From a virus, in IMG/VR virus record IMGVR_UViG_3300024323_000014, positions 1 through 31,872 of that record: 31,872 bases of DNA; one strand, given 5' to 3'. This document shows, piece after piece, positions 1 through 9,348 of this stretch. The position numbers and the translations under genes are program-made. The first letter of the stretch is position 1. The number at the start of each line of letters is the position of its first letter. The notes below the pieces were generated by a model. It saw only the letters and a program-made list of their open reading frames with translations, ran no database searches and was not told where the DNA came from.

Positions 1-1683
1 GCAGTAGAAACAGATAATCAAATTACCAATCCGCAATTTGCAATCGTAAACTTTGCAACACCACTTACTATATCGACTGCTACGACAACAGAAATAGCCC
101 CTGGTTGGCAGATAGTTACAACGGGTGCTGGCACATTGGTTTTGACTCAAGTTCCTCAGGCCGGCAATGTATGGACGTCTACGAATGCATCAAATGCGCC
201 CTATCTATTATCAATGCAAAATAATGGCTTTGATACGGTAACATTGAGGCAGCGTTTCAATGGGAATGGTGCATTGTGGACAGCAAAAGCTGTCGCAATG
301 AGCTTTACAGCGAGCTCATTAAATGCCACGACATTAACAGGAACCATCGCGTATTCAGGCGGAACTCCTGCGAGTGTCCCAATATTAAGTGCAACGTTAA
401 CTACTGCGGAGAAAGATTACAAAGATTCTGAAGTTATTCCTCAATCCACAAGCGTTACATTGCCTGCTTCTGGATGGACAGATGTCGACATTTCATTTGA
501 TACGAATACAACGGTATTTATCACAAGTGTTCAAGTAGTTGGGCAAGATAATCCTATCGCATTAAACTATATTCAAACCACTCCACAAAGACAGGTTGAC
601 GAAGAATTCAACTATTATAATTTCCCATTACAATATAAACAGATTCCTAGTTATTTAGTAGGCTGGGATTTTCCATTAAATCCAGTTCAAGAATTAGGAG
701 CTACAGTAGCAGCTTCTGCTATTGGGGCTAATAAATCCAAATATGTATGGGATCAGACAATCATATTTCAATCGGCAAATAGTGGTGTTGGAGTTACCAG
801 AGGAACCGCAGGAGAGCTAGTATTAACAGCCGCAGCTACAGGCCAAATGGCAATCGTTCAATATCTTGAGCAAACAATATCTCGAAAAATATTGAATTCG
901 CCAATCTGCGTTAATGTTTCAGCAAAAGCTTCTGTAGCTACAACTGCATCTGTATCGCTGTGGTATACAACGGATGCGACACTACCAACAATAACAGCTG
1001 GAAATAATAATTCAATTGTTGCCACCTTGGATGCCAATGGATTGCCCGCAACTCAAAATGGCACTTGGCTACAAGTTCCAAGAGCATTAGGCAATGCAAA
1101 AATAACTATTGGAACTAATGCCACTACAAATTTTAATGATTATCAGGTGATAGGCTGGGATATGGCCGGTATTGCAGCATGCAACACAGCAACTTTTTTT
1201 GCTATTGTTATCGGTACAGCTTCAGTTACTACGCCAGGAACAATAAGTTTCAATTCTGTTTCATTGCAAGCCGGTTCCGTAGCGACAAGGCCAGCACCAA
1301 AAACATTCAATGAAACATTGCTCGCATGCTCATATTATTATCAAAAATCATTTTCACCTGGAACAATTCCCGCTTCTAATCTTCCAGATACAGGTGAAAC
1401 TATAACGTATCAAATAAAGGTTGCTGGTACAGCCAGTACACTTGGTCCGATAATTAGATATTTAACGCCCTTATTAACAACCCCATCCATTACCACTTAT
1501 AATCCAAGTGCTGCTGGTGCTCAAATAAGAGATTTAACAGTTAGTGCAGACTGGACAAATACGACTGTTTCTAATTCTAATCCAATGGGATTTTATTTAT
1601 TAGGACAAACACCTGGCGGTAGTGCGATTGGTGATGTGACAGCCATTAATTGGACAGCTGATTCAAGACTGGGAACATTTTAA
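1..1683 (+). CDS. Tail fibre / receptor-binding-type structural protein (5' end outside window)
   Basis: The frame is open from the first base, so the gene starts upstream and at least 560 residues are visible. It is rich in Thr, Ser, Ala and Asn with beta-strand-like patterning and has no catalytic motif that I recognise. Near residues 430-450 it reads RPAPKTFNETLLACSYYYQK, which resembles a segment I know from phage tail fibre proteins, where a conserved Glu/Leu is followed by Cys and Tyr-Tyr. This is a family resemblance from memory, not a search. It is followed closely by other tail-type genes on the same strand. The exact role (fibre, spike or adhesin) is inferred from composition and position. 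Confidence 0.65.
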   Translation, partial: AVETDNQITNPQFAIVNFATPLTISTATTTEIAPGWQIVTTGAGTLVLTQVPQAGNVWTSTNASNAPYLLSMQNNGFDTVTLRQRFNGNGALWTAKAVAMSFTASSLNATTLTGTIAYSGGTPASVPILSATLTTAEKDYKDSEVIPQSTSVTLPASGWTDVDISFDTNTTVFITSVQVVGQDNPIALNYIQTTPQRQVDEEFNYYNFPLQYKQIPSYLVGWDFPLNPVQELGATVAASAIGANKSKYVWDQTIIFQSANSGVGVTRGTAGELVLTAAATGQMAIVQYLEQTISRKILNSPICVNVSAKASVATTASVSLWYTTDATLPTITAGNNNSIVATLDANGLPATQNGTWLQVPRALGNAKITIGTNATTNFNDYQVIGWDMAGIAACNTATFFAIVIGTASVTTPGTISFNSVSLQAGSVATRPAPKTFNETLLACSYYYQKSFSPGTIPASNLPDTGETITYQIKVAGTASTLGPIIRYLTPLLTTPSITTYNPSAAGAQIRDLTVSADWTNTTVSNSNPMGFYLLGQTPGGSAIGDVTAINWTADSRLGTF

Positions 1684-1697
1684 CCGGAGAAATTATT

Positions 1698-2039
1698 GTG
1701 TCAATTCGCTATACGAGCTCGTTTGATGAAACCATCGCATTCAGCGATACAGATGCACAATTTTCCTTAGCAGCTAATGCTGCTCAATCATGGACTGTGC
1801 CCGGAACATCAAATCAGAAGTTTAATCTGTTATTTGGCATGAGTTCAAACGCCAATGTATTCGTTGGTTACAATGTAATTGCAACCGTTGCAGGCGCAGG
1901 AACACATACAACTACACAGGGCATTGAATTCATCACGCCTGATAGCAAACGATATGCTATTGGCGGCGATGTTCTTTCATTAGTCACGCCTGATACAACA
2001 GCTTATGTTGGCATATCAGTTCGCAGTATTCCAAATTAA
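1698..2039 (+). CDS. Small structural protein, probably tail-associated, unknown
   Basis: This 113-residue protein starts at GTG, with GGAGA at 1686-1690 as ribosome binding site. The sequence alternates hydrophobic and polar residues, suggesting an all-beta fold. It has no signal peptide, membrane segment or Cys cluster. It sits 14 bases after the preceding tail gene and 11 bases before the next, so the three are probably co-transcribed. I do not recognise the family; a tail accessory or head-fibre-like role is only an inference from position. Confidence 0.6.
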   Translation: MSIRYTSSFDETIAFSDTDAQFSLAANAAQSWTVPGTSNQKFNLLFGMSSNANVFVGYNVIATVAGAGTHTTTQGIEFITPDSKRYAIGGDVLSLVTPDTTAYVGISVRSIPN

Positions 2040-2050
2040 AGGAGACCACC

Positions 2051-4501
2051 ATGGTGTCAACGATTAAATTTTCCGAGATGACTGATGGTGGAGACTTAAC
2101 CAATTCAGATACAACAGTCGGTCTTCGCGCAGGTGGCAATGCAAAATTCAATAATCCTTGGACATTCCTGCCTCCAGGAACAACTGGTGATAGACCAACT
2201 CCATCAGCTGCCATTTATTATCGATTACGATTAAATACAACACTTCAAGTTTATGAATATTTCGATCCCATTACTGTTGATTGGATCGAAATGTCAGGAA
2301 GTGGGACTGGGACGGTCAATCCAGGCGTTACAAATTCAATTCCATTTTATCCTGCAAATGGAACAACATTGTCGCCTTTGACGCCATTGGCGAGCGCTGT
2401 ATTAGTAACCAGTGTAGGATCGGTTCCATCCCTAAGCACGACATTACCAATTGGATTATCAATACCTGGCGCAATCATTACAGCTTCAACAGCTGCTTTA
2501 TTATCTGGTTCAGTGGTTGCGGCTCCAGTGTCTGGAAATGATTTAGTTAACAAGACATATGTTGATGCTGCTGTAGGTGGAGATGTAACTTCAATTACAG
2601 GTACAACAAACCAGGTTATAGCTTCTTCACCAACAGGCGCTGTTACTTTGAGTCTTCCGCAAGATATCGCAACAGGAAGCTCGCCAACGTTTTCGACGAT
2701 GACATTATCTTCTACTTCTGCTCATGGTGTATTAATAGGCGAAGCAGGTAGTCCATTAACATCTATTGTTTTAACGACAGGCCATATTTTAATTGGAACC
2801 ACCGCAGGTGATCCCGCTTCTGCTGCCGTAACTTCAGGTCAAAATATTTTAGTAGGACTTGGATCAGGAACAATGAATATTGCGTTTACTGGGAACTTAC
2901 CAGTAACAAATTTGAATTCAGGAACATCAGCTGGAGCTACAACTTTTTGGCGCGGCGACGGTACATGGTCGGTACCTGCTGGAACTGGGGTGACTTCTGT
3001 AACAGGAACAGCAAATCGCATTACGTCTACTGGCGGCAATACACCAGTCATTGATATTTCTGCGGCATATGTAGGTCAGACATCAATAACTACGTTAGGA
3101 ACTATTGCCACGGGTGTTTGGCAAGGAAGTGTGATCGGCTCAACTTATGGCGGAACAGGTGTAAATAATGGTGCAAGCACATTAACTTTAGGTGGAAATC
3201 TAACAACTTCTGGAGCATTTGCTACAACATTTACAATGACCGCAGGAACCAGTGTTACATTCCCCACTTCAGGAACCTTGGCAACTGTTGCAGGAACAGT
3301 TTCTTCCATTACAGGTACAGCCAATCAAATTGCTGCGTCTGCATCAACTGGTGCTGTGACACTCTCTATTGTTAGCAATCCTATTTTGCCAGGAACCGCT
3401 GGCGTTACTTTGCCATCTGGAAACACAGCCGCACGAGCTGGCTCGGCGGGAACAATGCGATTTAACTCGCAAACCACAGTATTTGAAGCCACCGTTGATG
3501 GTTCTACATGGCAAACCATTGAAACTGCTGCTACAGGCGTTACCAGCGTTTCGGGAACTGCTAATAGGATTACATCAACAGGTGGTACTACGCCTGTCAT
3601 TGATATCAGTGCTAGTTATGTTGGTCAATCTTCGATTACAACTCTTGGCACGATTGGAACAGGGGTTTGGCAAGGTACTGTCATCGGCGGCACATATGGT
3701 GGTACAGGAGTTAATAATGGAGCATCAACTTTTACAATGGGTGGAAGTCATACATTAAGTGGCGCTTTTGCAAGTACGTTTACATTTACCGCCGCAACTA
3801 ATGTGACTTTTCCAACTTCAGGTACTTTGCTTACTAGCGCTACTGCTATTACGCAAATTGCTGTTCAATCATTTGTCGCCAATGGAACATATACGCCTAC
3901 AGCCGGCATGAAATATTGTATTGTTGAGGGTGTTGGTGGAGGAGGAGGCGGTGGTGGTTGCAATACTCAAACAACTGCATATGTTGGAGCTGGTGGTGGT
4001 GGCGCAAGTGGCTATCAGAAAGTTTTGTTTACTGCTGCACAAATTGGGGCATCAAAAGCTGTTGTAATTGGTGCTGCGGGTACCGGAGGAACAGCCGGAG
4101 AAACTGTTGGTGTGACGGGCGGCAATACAACTTTTGGATCAACTCTTATTATTTGTAATGGCGGATTAGGAGGGGCAGGAGGAGCGACTGGATCTTCGAG
4201 TCCGTCTTCCGGTGGCGTAGGTGGTACTTCAAGCTTTACAGTAGGAACATCAATAGCCGGATTTCCTGGCGCCGCAGGATTTAATGGTATTGGTGGTGGC
4301 ACCGTAATTGTAGGTATGAGTGGAAATGGAGCTAGTGGGCCTTTAGGTGGAGGCGGTTTAGGTGTTGCCGCTGGATCGCCAACAGCTGGACTTCCTGGAA
4401 AAGGAGGCGGAACTGGCGGCTCAGGCGGCGCGAGTCATTCTACTGCTGTAGCTGGTGGTGATGGAACAGGTGGCTATCTAGTCGTAACAGAATATATTTA
4501 A
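2051..4501 (+). CDS. Long repeat-containing tail fibre with glycine-rich C-terminal domain
   Basis: This 816-residue protein starts at ATG with GGAGA at 2041-2045. The central part is a Thr/Gly/Ser-rich fibre with repeated segments around TLGTIxTGVWQG and [12 protein letters not shown], a motif type common in phage fibre proteins. A 101-residue unit occurs twice, 183 residues apart. The last 200 residues are extremely glycine-rich (runs such as GGGGGGGG and GGGGLG), matching the glycine-rich tip domains seen in some phage fibres. Such tips can form polyglycine helices that bind receptors. There are no catalytic motifs. It is probably a trimeric fibre contacting the host surface; function is inferred from architecture. 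Confidence 0.7.
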   Translation: MVSTIKFSEMTDGGDLTNSDTTVGLRAGGNAKFNNPWTFLPPGTTGDRPTPSAAIYYRLRLNTTLQVYEYFDPITVDWIEMSGSGTGTVNPGVTNSIPFYPANGTTLSPLTPLASAVLVTSVGSVPSLSTTLPIGLSIPGAIITASTAALLSGSVVAAPVSGNDLVNKTYVDAAVGGDVTSITGTTNQVIASSPTGAVTLSLPQDIATGSSPTFSTMTLSSTSAHGVLIGEAGSPLTSIVLTTGHILIGTTAGDPASAAVTSGQNILVGLGSGTMNIAFTGNLPVTNLNSGTSAGATTFWRGDGTWSVPAGTGVTSVTGTANRITSTGGNTPVIDISAAYVGQTSITTLGTIATGVWQGSVIGSTYGGTGVNNGASTLTLGGNLTTSGAFATTFTMTAGTSVTFPTSGTLATVAGTVSSITGTANQIAASASTGAVTLSIVSNPILPGTAGVTLPSGNTAARAGSAGTMRFNSQTTVFEATVDGSTWQTIETAATGVTSVSGTANRITSTGGTTPVIDISASYVGQSSITTLGTIGTGVWQGTVIGGTYGGTGVNNGASTFTMGGSHTLSGAFASTFTFTAATNVTFPTSGTLLTSATAITQIAVQSFVANGTYTPTAGMKYCIVEGVGGGGGGGGCNTQTTAYVGAGGGGASGYQKVLFTAAQIGASKAVVIGAAGTGGTAGETVGVTGGNTTFGSTLIICNGGLGGAGGATGSSSPSSGGVGGTSSFTVGTSIAGFPGAAGFNGIGGGTVIVGMSGNGASGPLGGGGLGVAAGSPTAGLPGKGGGTGGSGGASHSTAVAGGDGTGGYLVVTEYI
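2984..3835 (+). repeat. Two-copy 303-base repeat inside the tail fibre gene
   Basis: Unit 1 is 2984-3286 and unit 2 is 3533-3835, offset by 549 bases (183 codons). Both encode about 101 residues running from TGVTSV to TFPTSGTL with mostly conservative differences. The copies have diverged at many third codon positions, so this is an old, selected duplication rather than a recent or assembly-generated one. Confidence 0.8.
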
Positions 4502-4517
4502 ATATAGGAGCCAAATC

Positions 4518-4700
4518 ATGGCAGAAAAATTCATAAAAAATGCAATTAAACACCCTGGAAAACTTCATCGTGAACTAGGTGTTAAACAAGGCGAAAAGAT
4601 TCCAGCAAAGAAATTAGCAAAAGCTGAACACTCAAAGAATCCAACCATCAAAAAAGAAGCCGTTTTAGCTAAAACATTAAAATCATTTCATAGGGGATAA
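4518..4700 (+). CDS. Small basic lysine-rich protein, unknown
   Basis: The 60-residue product is very rich in Lys, with scattered His and Ala. It starts at ATG behind TAGGAG at 4505-4510. It has no membrane segment. It is the first of three consecutive tiny Lys-rich genes (60, 36 and 45 residues) after the fibre gene. Small basic proteins of this kind are frequent in phage structural regions, but I know no function for them. Nucleic-acid binding or packaging inside the capsid is conceivable from the charge alone. Confidence 0.6.
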   Translation: MAEKFIKNAIKHPGKLHRELGVKQGEKIPAKKLAKAEHSKNPTIKKEAVLAKTLKSFHRG

Positions 4701-4702
4701 TC

Positions 4703-4813
4703 ATGGCAAAAGATATGAAAAAGAAACCAACACCTAAAAATATAAAGAATGATGATAAGAAGCAAGATATGGCTATGTTGAAATCAAAAGTTAAAAAATC
4801 ATGCTTGAAATAA
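4703..4813 (+). CDS. Tiny lysine-rich protein (36 aa), unknown
   Basis: The product is [10 protein letters not shown]...KSCLK, with about one third Lys. It begins two bases after the stop of the previous gene, with AGGGGA just upstream, and is followed by AGGAG for the next gene. Its support is the tight spacing, good ribosome binding site and composition shared with both neighbours. No function can be assigned. Confidence 0.5.
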   Translation: MAKDMKKKPTPKNIKNDDKKQDMAMLKSKVKKSCLK

Positions 4814-4823
4814 GGAGTCTAAA

Positions 4824-4961
4824 ATGCCATTAGTTAAAGGTAAATCAAAAAAAACAATATCAAAAAATATTGGCACAGAAATAAAAGCGGGCAAAAAACC
4901 TTCTCAAGCTGCTGCGATTGCTTACAGCGTTGCAGGGGAATATAAGAAAAAGAAGAAGTAG
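4824..4961 (+). CDS. Tiny basic phage protein (45 aa)
   Basis: The product starts [16 protein letters not shown] and contains [17 protein letters not shown] before a poly-Lys end. I recall very similar short proteins (a K-AG-K-xxQAxAIAY core) from many phages, usually near structural genes and without known function. AAGGAG at 4812-4817 provides a good ribosome binding site. The poly-Lys tail and position suggest a virion or DNA-associated role, but that is inference. Confidence 0.6.
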   Translation: MPLVKGKSKKTISKNIGTEIKAGKKPSQAAAIAYSVAGEYKKKKK

Positions 4962-5001
4962 TCTATACTAAACATGAGGCTCTACAATTAGGAGAGTTAT
5001 C

Positions 5002-5199
5002 GTGGATAGCAAGAAAGAAATGCCAATTGAACATAGAACTGAAAATACTACGGTTGGTGTTGAAGCAAGAATTCCGGGATACCAATTAAAGTTTTTTGTA
5101 TCTCATGAAACTGTCACTGATACAGTACAACCCAAACTAAATGAGAGAGCCGAAGATGGACAGAATAATCAAGACAGACAAGGGAATCGGCACGATTAA
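5002..5199 (+). CDS. Small hypothetical protein (65 aa)
   Basis: It starts at GTG, with AGGAGA at 4991-4996. The product is hydrophilic, with a central HRTENTTVGVEARIPGYQL segment and a disordered, charged C-terminus. Its last 44 bases overlap the start of the next gene in another frame, suggesting translational coupling. The family is not recognised. Confidence 0.5.
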   Translation: MDSKKEMPIEHRTENTTVGVEARIPGYQLKFFVSHETVTDTVQPKLNERAEDGQNNQDRQGNRHD

Positions 5200-5359
5200 C
5201 ACAGATTATCTTGGCGATACACCTTATCAAAAAAATCCTGAAAATGTTCAGAAATATAATCCTTTAACTTATGCTAATATTCCTGGCGTTCGAAATACAG
5301 ATAAAATCTGCATGAATAAATCTGATTTTAGACCGGTAACTAAATCAGAAAGGGGTTGA
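5156..5359 (+). CDS. Small hypothetical protein (67 aa)
   Basis: I chose the ATG at 5156 because GAGAG lies at a suitable distance upstream; an in-frame ATG at 5141 lacks a ribosome binding site. The product is polar, with several Asn, Tyr and Pro (NTDYLGDTPYQKNPENV) and no membrane segment. It ends one base before the next gene and overlaps the previous one. Unknown, presumably a minor structural or tail-assembly protein. Confidence 0.5.
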   Translation: MDRIIKTDKGIGTINTDYLGDTPYQKNPENVQKYNPLTYANIPGVRNTDKICMNKSDFRPVTKSERG

Positions 5360-5360
5360 A

Positions 5361-7100
5361 ATGCCTATTACTAGCATCAAGAGAGACTGGGGCATAGCGC
5401 CCTCAATGGTTAGAATCATGACTACTGATTCTATTGCAACGGTAAAAACTACTGGATATCTCACTGCTCAAGAGCCAATTACAACCGAATTAAACAGCGG
5501 TGTATTTGGCTTTGTAGTTGGTGATACAGTTTTAGTTTCCGCAGCTGATGCTAGTGAAGTATTTAACTTTGCTGGTGATGATTTTGCAACGCTTGTTCCA
5601 AGCCCTGGCGCGGGAGAAACTTTACCTCCTCTTCCATTTATTGTTGGATCGCCAGGGGCTTACCCTACTATCCAATCTGCTATCAATGCAGCTTCATTGG
5701 TTGCAACAGCTATAACTCCTGCGATTGTTCTCATTAATGCCGGAACTTATCCTGAAGATTTGACTTTGAAATCTTATGTCAGCATTGCAGTTTTCGGTGG
5801 TGGAACTCCAAATACAGTTTATATAGTTGGGAATGCAATTTATAATTCCGTGGCTTCGAATGGTATATTTTCTGGAAGTGGCATAAATTTTGTAACACCT
5901 TCAGGCGGAGGAGCAGCTTTAAATATAGCGGGCTCGAATTCATGCGTTGTCTCACTCATTAATTGTGAGATTGATGCATCATTTGGCACAGGCATTTTAA
6001 ATACTAATGCTAATGTCACGATGGATATTACTAGCACTGACATTAATGTATCGGCAGGTTTCAAATCTTTTGATTTAACTGGCGGTATATTTTCATTGAT
6101 TGCAGTTACAGTGATATCCAATGACACGCCTGCAACTATAACTGATGCGCTTACTTTTAGAGCCGTAGGTTGTTTTCTTCAGGATTCTTTTATAGTATCA
6201 AATTCAACTATAGGCATCAGTAATAGCGCCGTAATATCGCAAGGCACAACATCATCATTCAGTTTAGACGCAACATCCGTTTTAATTTTTGTTTCATCAA
6301 CAAATTTATGTAATGCAGCCTCTGGATTTTGGGCCACTGGAACAGGTGCAATTGCATCAACAGCAATCTCAATTTTATTGAGTACTGCGACATTGATTGA
6401 TCCTTCTTTAAATGAAGTATCGCAACCAACATTGGTCGGCGACTTATTGTTCGGAGATGGAAGCATTCATTTGAATCCGACCGCCATTCAACAATCAGCC
6501 TATAATAAATCTGATGATTCAGGCGTAATTGATGCTTATGTTGGCGTTTTTTTACCAGCGATATCTGGATATACAAATGGAATGCTTGTTATGTTGACAA
6601 GCACTCTAAATAGTAATGATGGCGCCTCTACACTTGATATCGGTCTTGGTGGCGTTACAATAATTACACCGCAAGGTGATTCCCTTAGTGGCGGAGAAAT
6701 TATAAGCGGCAACAATTATTTTTTTCTATTAGACATAAATTCTGGATGGGTATTGTTGAATTCATCGTTAACTCCAGCGCCTGGTCCAACATCAACTCAG
6801 ATACAACAATCCGCATTTAATCATGGAACAGATATAGGCGTAGCCGATGCTTATGTAGTGAATTTAACGCCAGCTGTGGCCGCATTTTCTTATCCAGATG
6901 GATTACTAGTAACATTTACACCTACGAATACAAATATAACAACTGCGCCAACTTTAGCGTTAAATGCAATGGCACCTGCAAATATAGTGTTAAGTAATGG
7001 CGCTGTTGCCGCCGGAGATTTAGCTACAAATATGCTCGCAGTTTGTTATTATTCATTTGCAGCAAGTGCATTTATTTTATTAACTCCAAAAGTGACTTAA
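5361..7100 (+). CDS. Tailspike-like protein with predicted beta-helix and repeated C-terminal domains
   Basis: The product has 579 residues. The first 60 or so (MPITSIKRDWGIAPSMVR...) are shared with the next gene, so they are probably a virion-anchoring or chaperoning module. Residues about 94-360 begin with GSPGAYPTIQSAINAAS and continue with short repeats rich in Asn, Ser, Thr and Ile. This is the usual look of a right-handed parallel beta-helix (pectate-lyase fold), as in tailspikes. The C-terminal part carries two related domains beginning IQQSAYNKSDDSGVIDAYV and IQQSAFNHGTDIGVADAYV. I see no certain catalytic residues. A role in binding, and possibly degrading, a surface polysaccharide is inferred. 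Confidence 0.65.
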   Translation: MPITSIKRDWGIAPSMVRIMTTDSIATVKTTGYLTAQEPITTELNSGVFGFVVGDTVLVSAADASEVFNFAGDDFATLVPSPGAGETLPPLPFIVGSPGAYPTIQSAINAASLVATAITPAIVLINAGTYPEDLTLKSYVSIAVFGGGTPNTVYIVGNAIYNSVASNGIFSGSGINFVTPSGGGAALNIAGSNSCVVSLINCEIDASFGTGILNTNANVTMDITSTDINVSAGFKSFDLTGGIFSLIAVTVISNDTPATITDALTFRAVGCFLQDSFIVSNSTIGISNSAVISQGTTSSFSLDATSVLIFVSSTNLCNAASGFWATGTGAIASTAISILLSTATLIDPSLNEVSQPTLVGDLLFGDGSIHLNPTAIQQSAYNKSDDSGVIDAYVGVFLPAISGYTNGMLVMLTSTLNSNDGASTLDIGLGGVTIITPQGDSLSGGEIISGNNYFFLLDINSGWVLLNSSLTPAPGPTSTQIQQSAFNHGTDIGVADAYVVNLTPAVAAFSYPDGLLVTFTPTNTNITTAPTLALNAMAPANIVLSNGAVAAGDLATNMLAVCYYSFAASAFILLTPKVT

Positions 7101-7128
7101 ACCACCAACCAACAAGAGGGATTTTAAA

Positions 7129-7998
7129 ATGTCTATTACATCACTTACACGCGATTGGGGTTTTCAACCTTCAATTGTTAGAATGACGGCAACAAATACT
7201 TTAGCAGAAATCACAACTACAGGTTATGTATTGGCTCAATTAGCAAATATCGAAGCTGTAAATTTCGGGCCATTCGATTGGAATGCAACCGATTATGTAT
7301 TGGTAAATTATGTAGACAGCGGCCCACAATATGGCTTCTTTGTTTATGATGACGCGACTCAATCTTTGACAGCAGCAGCCGTAGTTCCTGGTTCTTTGTC
7401 AGATACATTGCCAAGTGCTGATTTATTTGTAGGAAGTGCCGGAAACGTTGCAACTGCTAGAGCATTATCAGGTGATGCAACTATTACAAATACTGGCGTA
7501 CTAACGATTGCTAACTTAGCTGTTACAACCGCAAAACTTGCAGCTAATGCCGTGACTAGCGCTAAACTAGCCGCTAATACATTACAATATGCAGCAGTAG
7601 CAATGACAGCTGCCGAATTTAACGGCATGTATGCAGCTCCTAAGCTTTTAATCGCTGCTGGCGGTGCAAACACATTAATCGTAATTGAACGTGCAGTATT
7701 GGCGATGACATTCGTATCTGCGGCTTATGCAGCTGGTGGCGTTGTTGGTTTGCAATACGACGCAACCGTTCATGGTGCTGGCGTTGCTGCAACTAATACA
7801 GAAGCTGCCGCAGATTTCTTTGCCGCCGCAAGCACTTCGTTTGCATTTAATGGCGTAGCAGGAGATACAGTGGCAATTGCACCTTTCACTACTACCGTCA
7901 ATAAAGGCATTTACGCTTCGAACTTAACCCAAGCGTTCACGACCGGGGACGGCACATGGGTTGTTCATTTATGGTACAAAGTAATTCCGACCGTATAA
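7129..7998 (+). CDS. Tail protein sharing its N-terminal module with the upstream tailspike
   Basis: This 289-residue protein begins MSITSLTRDWGFQPSIVR, colinear without gaps with the N-terminus of the preceding gene for about 37 residues. The middle has an Ala/Thr-rich stretch (LAVTTAKLAANAVTSAKLA), a linker motif common in phage fibres. The C-terminus (residues 160-289) looks beta-rich and ends in Trp-containing strands. AGAGGG at 7114-7119 is the ribosome binding site. It is the last tail gene before the terminator at 8007. It probably attaches at the same site as its neighbour but has a different distal domain. Confidence 0.65.
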   Translation: MSITSLTRDWGFQPSIVRMTATNTLAEITTTGYVLAQLANIEAVNFGPFDWNATDYVLVNYVDSGPQYGFFVYDDATQSLTAAAVVPGSLSDTLPSADLFVGSAGNVATARALSGDATITNTGVLTIANLAVTTAKLAANAVTSAKLAANTLQYAAVAMTAAEFNGMYAAPKLLIAAGGANTLIVIERAVLAMTFVSAAYAAGGVVGLQYDATVHGAGVAATNTEAAADFFAAASTSFAFNGVAGDTVAIAPFTTTVNKGIYASNLTQAFTTGDGTWVVHLWYKVIPTV

Positions 7999-8006
7999 TA
8001 TTTAAT

Positions 8007-8027
8007 GCCCCTTCGGGGGCTTTTTTT
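8007..8027 (+). terminator. Intrinsic terminator ending the tail operon
   Basis: GCCCC and GGGGC form a five-pair stem closed by a TTCG tetraloop (8012-8015), followed by seven T residues. It lies 9 bases after the stop codon at 7998. The next gene's ribosome binding site begins directly after the T run. Confidence 0.9.
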
Positions 8028-8037
8028 GGAGTAAAAA

Positions 8038-8235
8038 ATGTTAGAAAAATTAAAAGCTAGAGTTGATGAGCTAAAGATCCAATTAGAACAAAGCGTAGCA
8101 AATCATCATGTAATGTTAGGCGCTTTCCATGAAGCTACTAATTTGTACGAAAGCATGAAAGCTGCTGCACCCGCTGTAGAAGAAGCTATAGCCGAAGTGG
8201 CACCAATTGTTGAAGAAATCGCACAAGAGTTCTAA
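8038..8235 (+). CDS. Short coiled-coil protein (65 aa), unknown
   Basis: The product starts MLEKLKARVDELKIQLEQS, a clear heptad pattern, and ends with an acidic Ala/Glu/Val-rich helix. GGAG at 8028-8031 lies in the tail of the preceding terminator. It has no membrane segment, so a holin role is unlikely. It sits between the terminator and the endolysin gene. I do not recognise a family. Confidence 0.6.
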   Translation: MLEKLKARVDELKIQLEQSVANHHVMLGAFHEATNLYESMKAAAPAVEEAIAEVAPIVEEIAQEF

Positions 8236-8264
8236 ATGCTCATCGCTAGTGTTAATATCAAGGG

Positions 8265-8332
8265 GCGAGCAGGTTTTGCCGGTTCCTCCTTGTTCATCCG
8301 GCGCCCGTTTCCTGCTCGCTCATTGACAGGAG
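8265..8332 (+). promoter_or_regulatory. Nested hairpin with anti-Shine-Dalgarno loop before the endolysin gene
   Basis: An outer 9-base inverted repeat (GCGAGCAGG at 8265-8273, CCTGCTCGC at 8311-8319) encloses an inner 5-base one (GCCGG at 8278-8282, CCGGC at 8298-8302). The inner loop contains CTCCT (8286-8290), the exact complement of the endolysin ribosome binding site AGGAG (8328-8332). The structure is directly visible; a pseudoknot that hides the ribosome binding site is inference. There is no T run, so it is not an ordinary terminator. Confidence 0.5.
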
Positions 8333-8338
8333 TCTTTA

Positions 8339-9001
8339 ATGCATAAAATTCGTATCGCCATTATTGCCACATTATTCATTGCTGGGACATGTTGTTTCTT
8401 TGTTACATCTTGCTATCCACCAATTCAATCAGAAGAAGCACAAGAGCAGCGTGTAGAATATATTCCACCAACTTTTGATTATTTTGATGAAGCAATGAAA
8501 GTTGTGTTACTTCATGAAGGCGGTTACTCGAATGATCAATTCGACAAAGGGGGTGCTACAAAATTTGGCGTATCATTAGCTTTCTTAAAGTCGGATCATC
8601 TTGATATCGATGGTGATGGAGATGTTGATATTGATGATGTCAAAGCTTTAACTCTTGCTCGTAGCGATGAAATTTACAAGCAATTTTTCTGGATTCCTAA
8701 TCATTACGAAAATATCGAAAATAAAGATTTAGCTATTAAGATATTTGATACATGCGTTAATGCTGGCGCGAATAGAACTCATAAAATCTTAAAGAGCTCT
8801 ATCAATGCAATAATCAAAGGAAAGATTGCGGTAAATGGCCAGATGGATGAAGACACAATTGATATCATTAATTTGATTGATCATGACATGCTATTAAAAG
8901 AATTCAGAAAAGAGCAAGCAAACTTCTATCGAGCCATTGTGAAAAAAACACCTAAATATAAGAAATTCCTTAATGGTTGGCTGGCAAGGTCTAAAGAATG
9001 A
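8339..9001 (+). CDS. Endolysin, GH108-type muramidase with N-terminal export signal
   Basis: This 220-residue protein should cleave peptidoglycan during lysis. Residues 58-79 (LHEGGYSNDQFDKGGATKFG) match the N-terminal motif of glycoside hydrolase family 108, with Glu60 the likely catalytic acid. The C-terminal half (DTCVNAGANRTHKIL onward) fits the peptidoglycan-binding domain usually paired with it. Residues 6-21 are hydrophobic and followed by VTSC (22-25), a lipobox-like site, so it may be exported as a lipoprotein or signal-anchor endolysin. Residues 89-100 read DIDGDGDVDIDD, a good EF-hand loop. AGGAG at 8328-8332 sets the start. The next gene overlaps by four bases. Confidence 0.85.
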   Translation: MHKIRIAIIATLFIAGTCCFFVTSCYPPIQSEEAQEQRVEYIPPTFDYFDEAMKVVLLHEGGYSNDQFDKGGATKFGVSLAFLKSDHLDIDGDGDVDIDDVKALTLARSDEIYKQFFWIPNHYENIENKDLAIKIFDTCVNAGANRTHKILKSSINAIIKGKIAVNGQMDEDTIDIINLIDHDMLLKEFRKEQANFYRAIVKKTPKYKKFLNGWLARSKE

Positions 9002-9348
9002 AAATTGGCGCAGAAGACTTTATGCAAATCTTAGTAATGGATTGGGTGAGATTCATGCAATTTGATGGGTTCATATTTCACGTAGCAAATGAACGCAGCT
9101 GCTCACCTCATTCTGGAGCAATGCTTAAGCGCAAAGGCGTCAAAAGTGGCGTTTCTGACATTGCCATCATGAGAGCTTCAAAAGGGCATAACGGAGCTTG
9201 GATAGAGCTTAAATCAGCAATGGGGAAGCTGTCACCCAATCAAAAGAAATTCCTGGATGACATGCATAATGAAAATTATTTCACGGCATGTTGCTATAGC
9301 GCAGAATCTGCCATAGCAACTATAAAGGATTATCTGAATATAACTTGA
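8998..9348 (+). CDS. VRR-NUC domain nuclease
   Basis: The 116-residue product begins within the endolysin stop (ATGA overlap). It has the single-domain size and motif order of VRR-NUC, a PD-(D/E)XK nuclease family: SGVSDIAIM supplies the Asp, GAWIELKSA supplies the ExK, and LSPNQKKFLDDM supplies the downstream Gln and helix. Stand-alone VRR-NUC proteins are common in phages and are thought to process branched or damaged DNA. Its last 19 bases overlap the convergent gene on the minus strand. The domain call is from motif recognition. Confidence 0.8.
   Translation: MKIGAEDFMQILVMDWVRFMQFDGFIFHVANERSCSPHSGAMLKRKGVKSGVSDIAIMRASKGHNGAWIELKSAMGKLSPNQKKFLDDMHNENYFTACCYSAESAIATIKDYLNIT

Noticed and set aside
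2347-4302. Several minus-strand frames of 68-95 residues opposite the fibre gene
   Set aside because: They are Pro/Val-rich mirrors of Gly/Thr-rich coding sequence, typical shadows.
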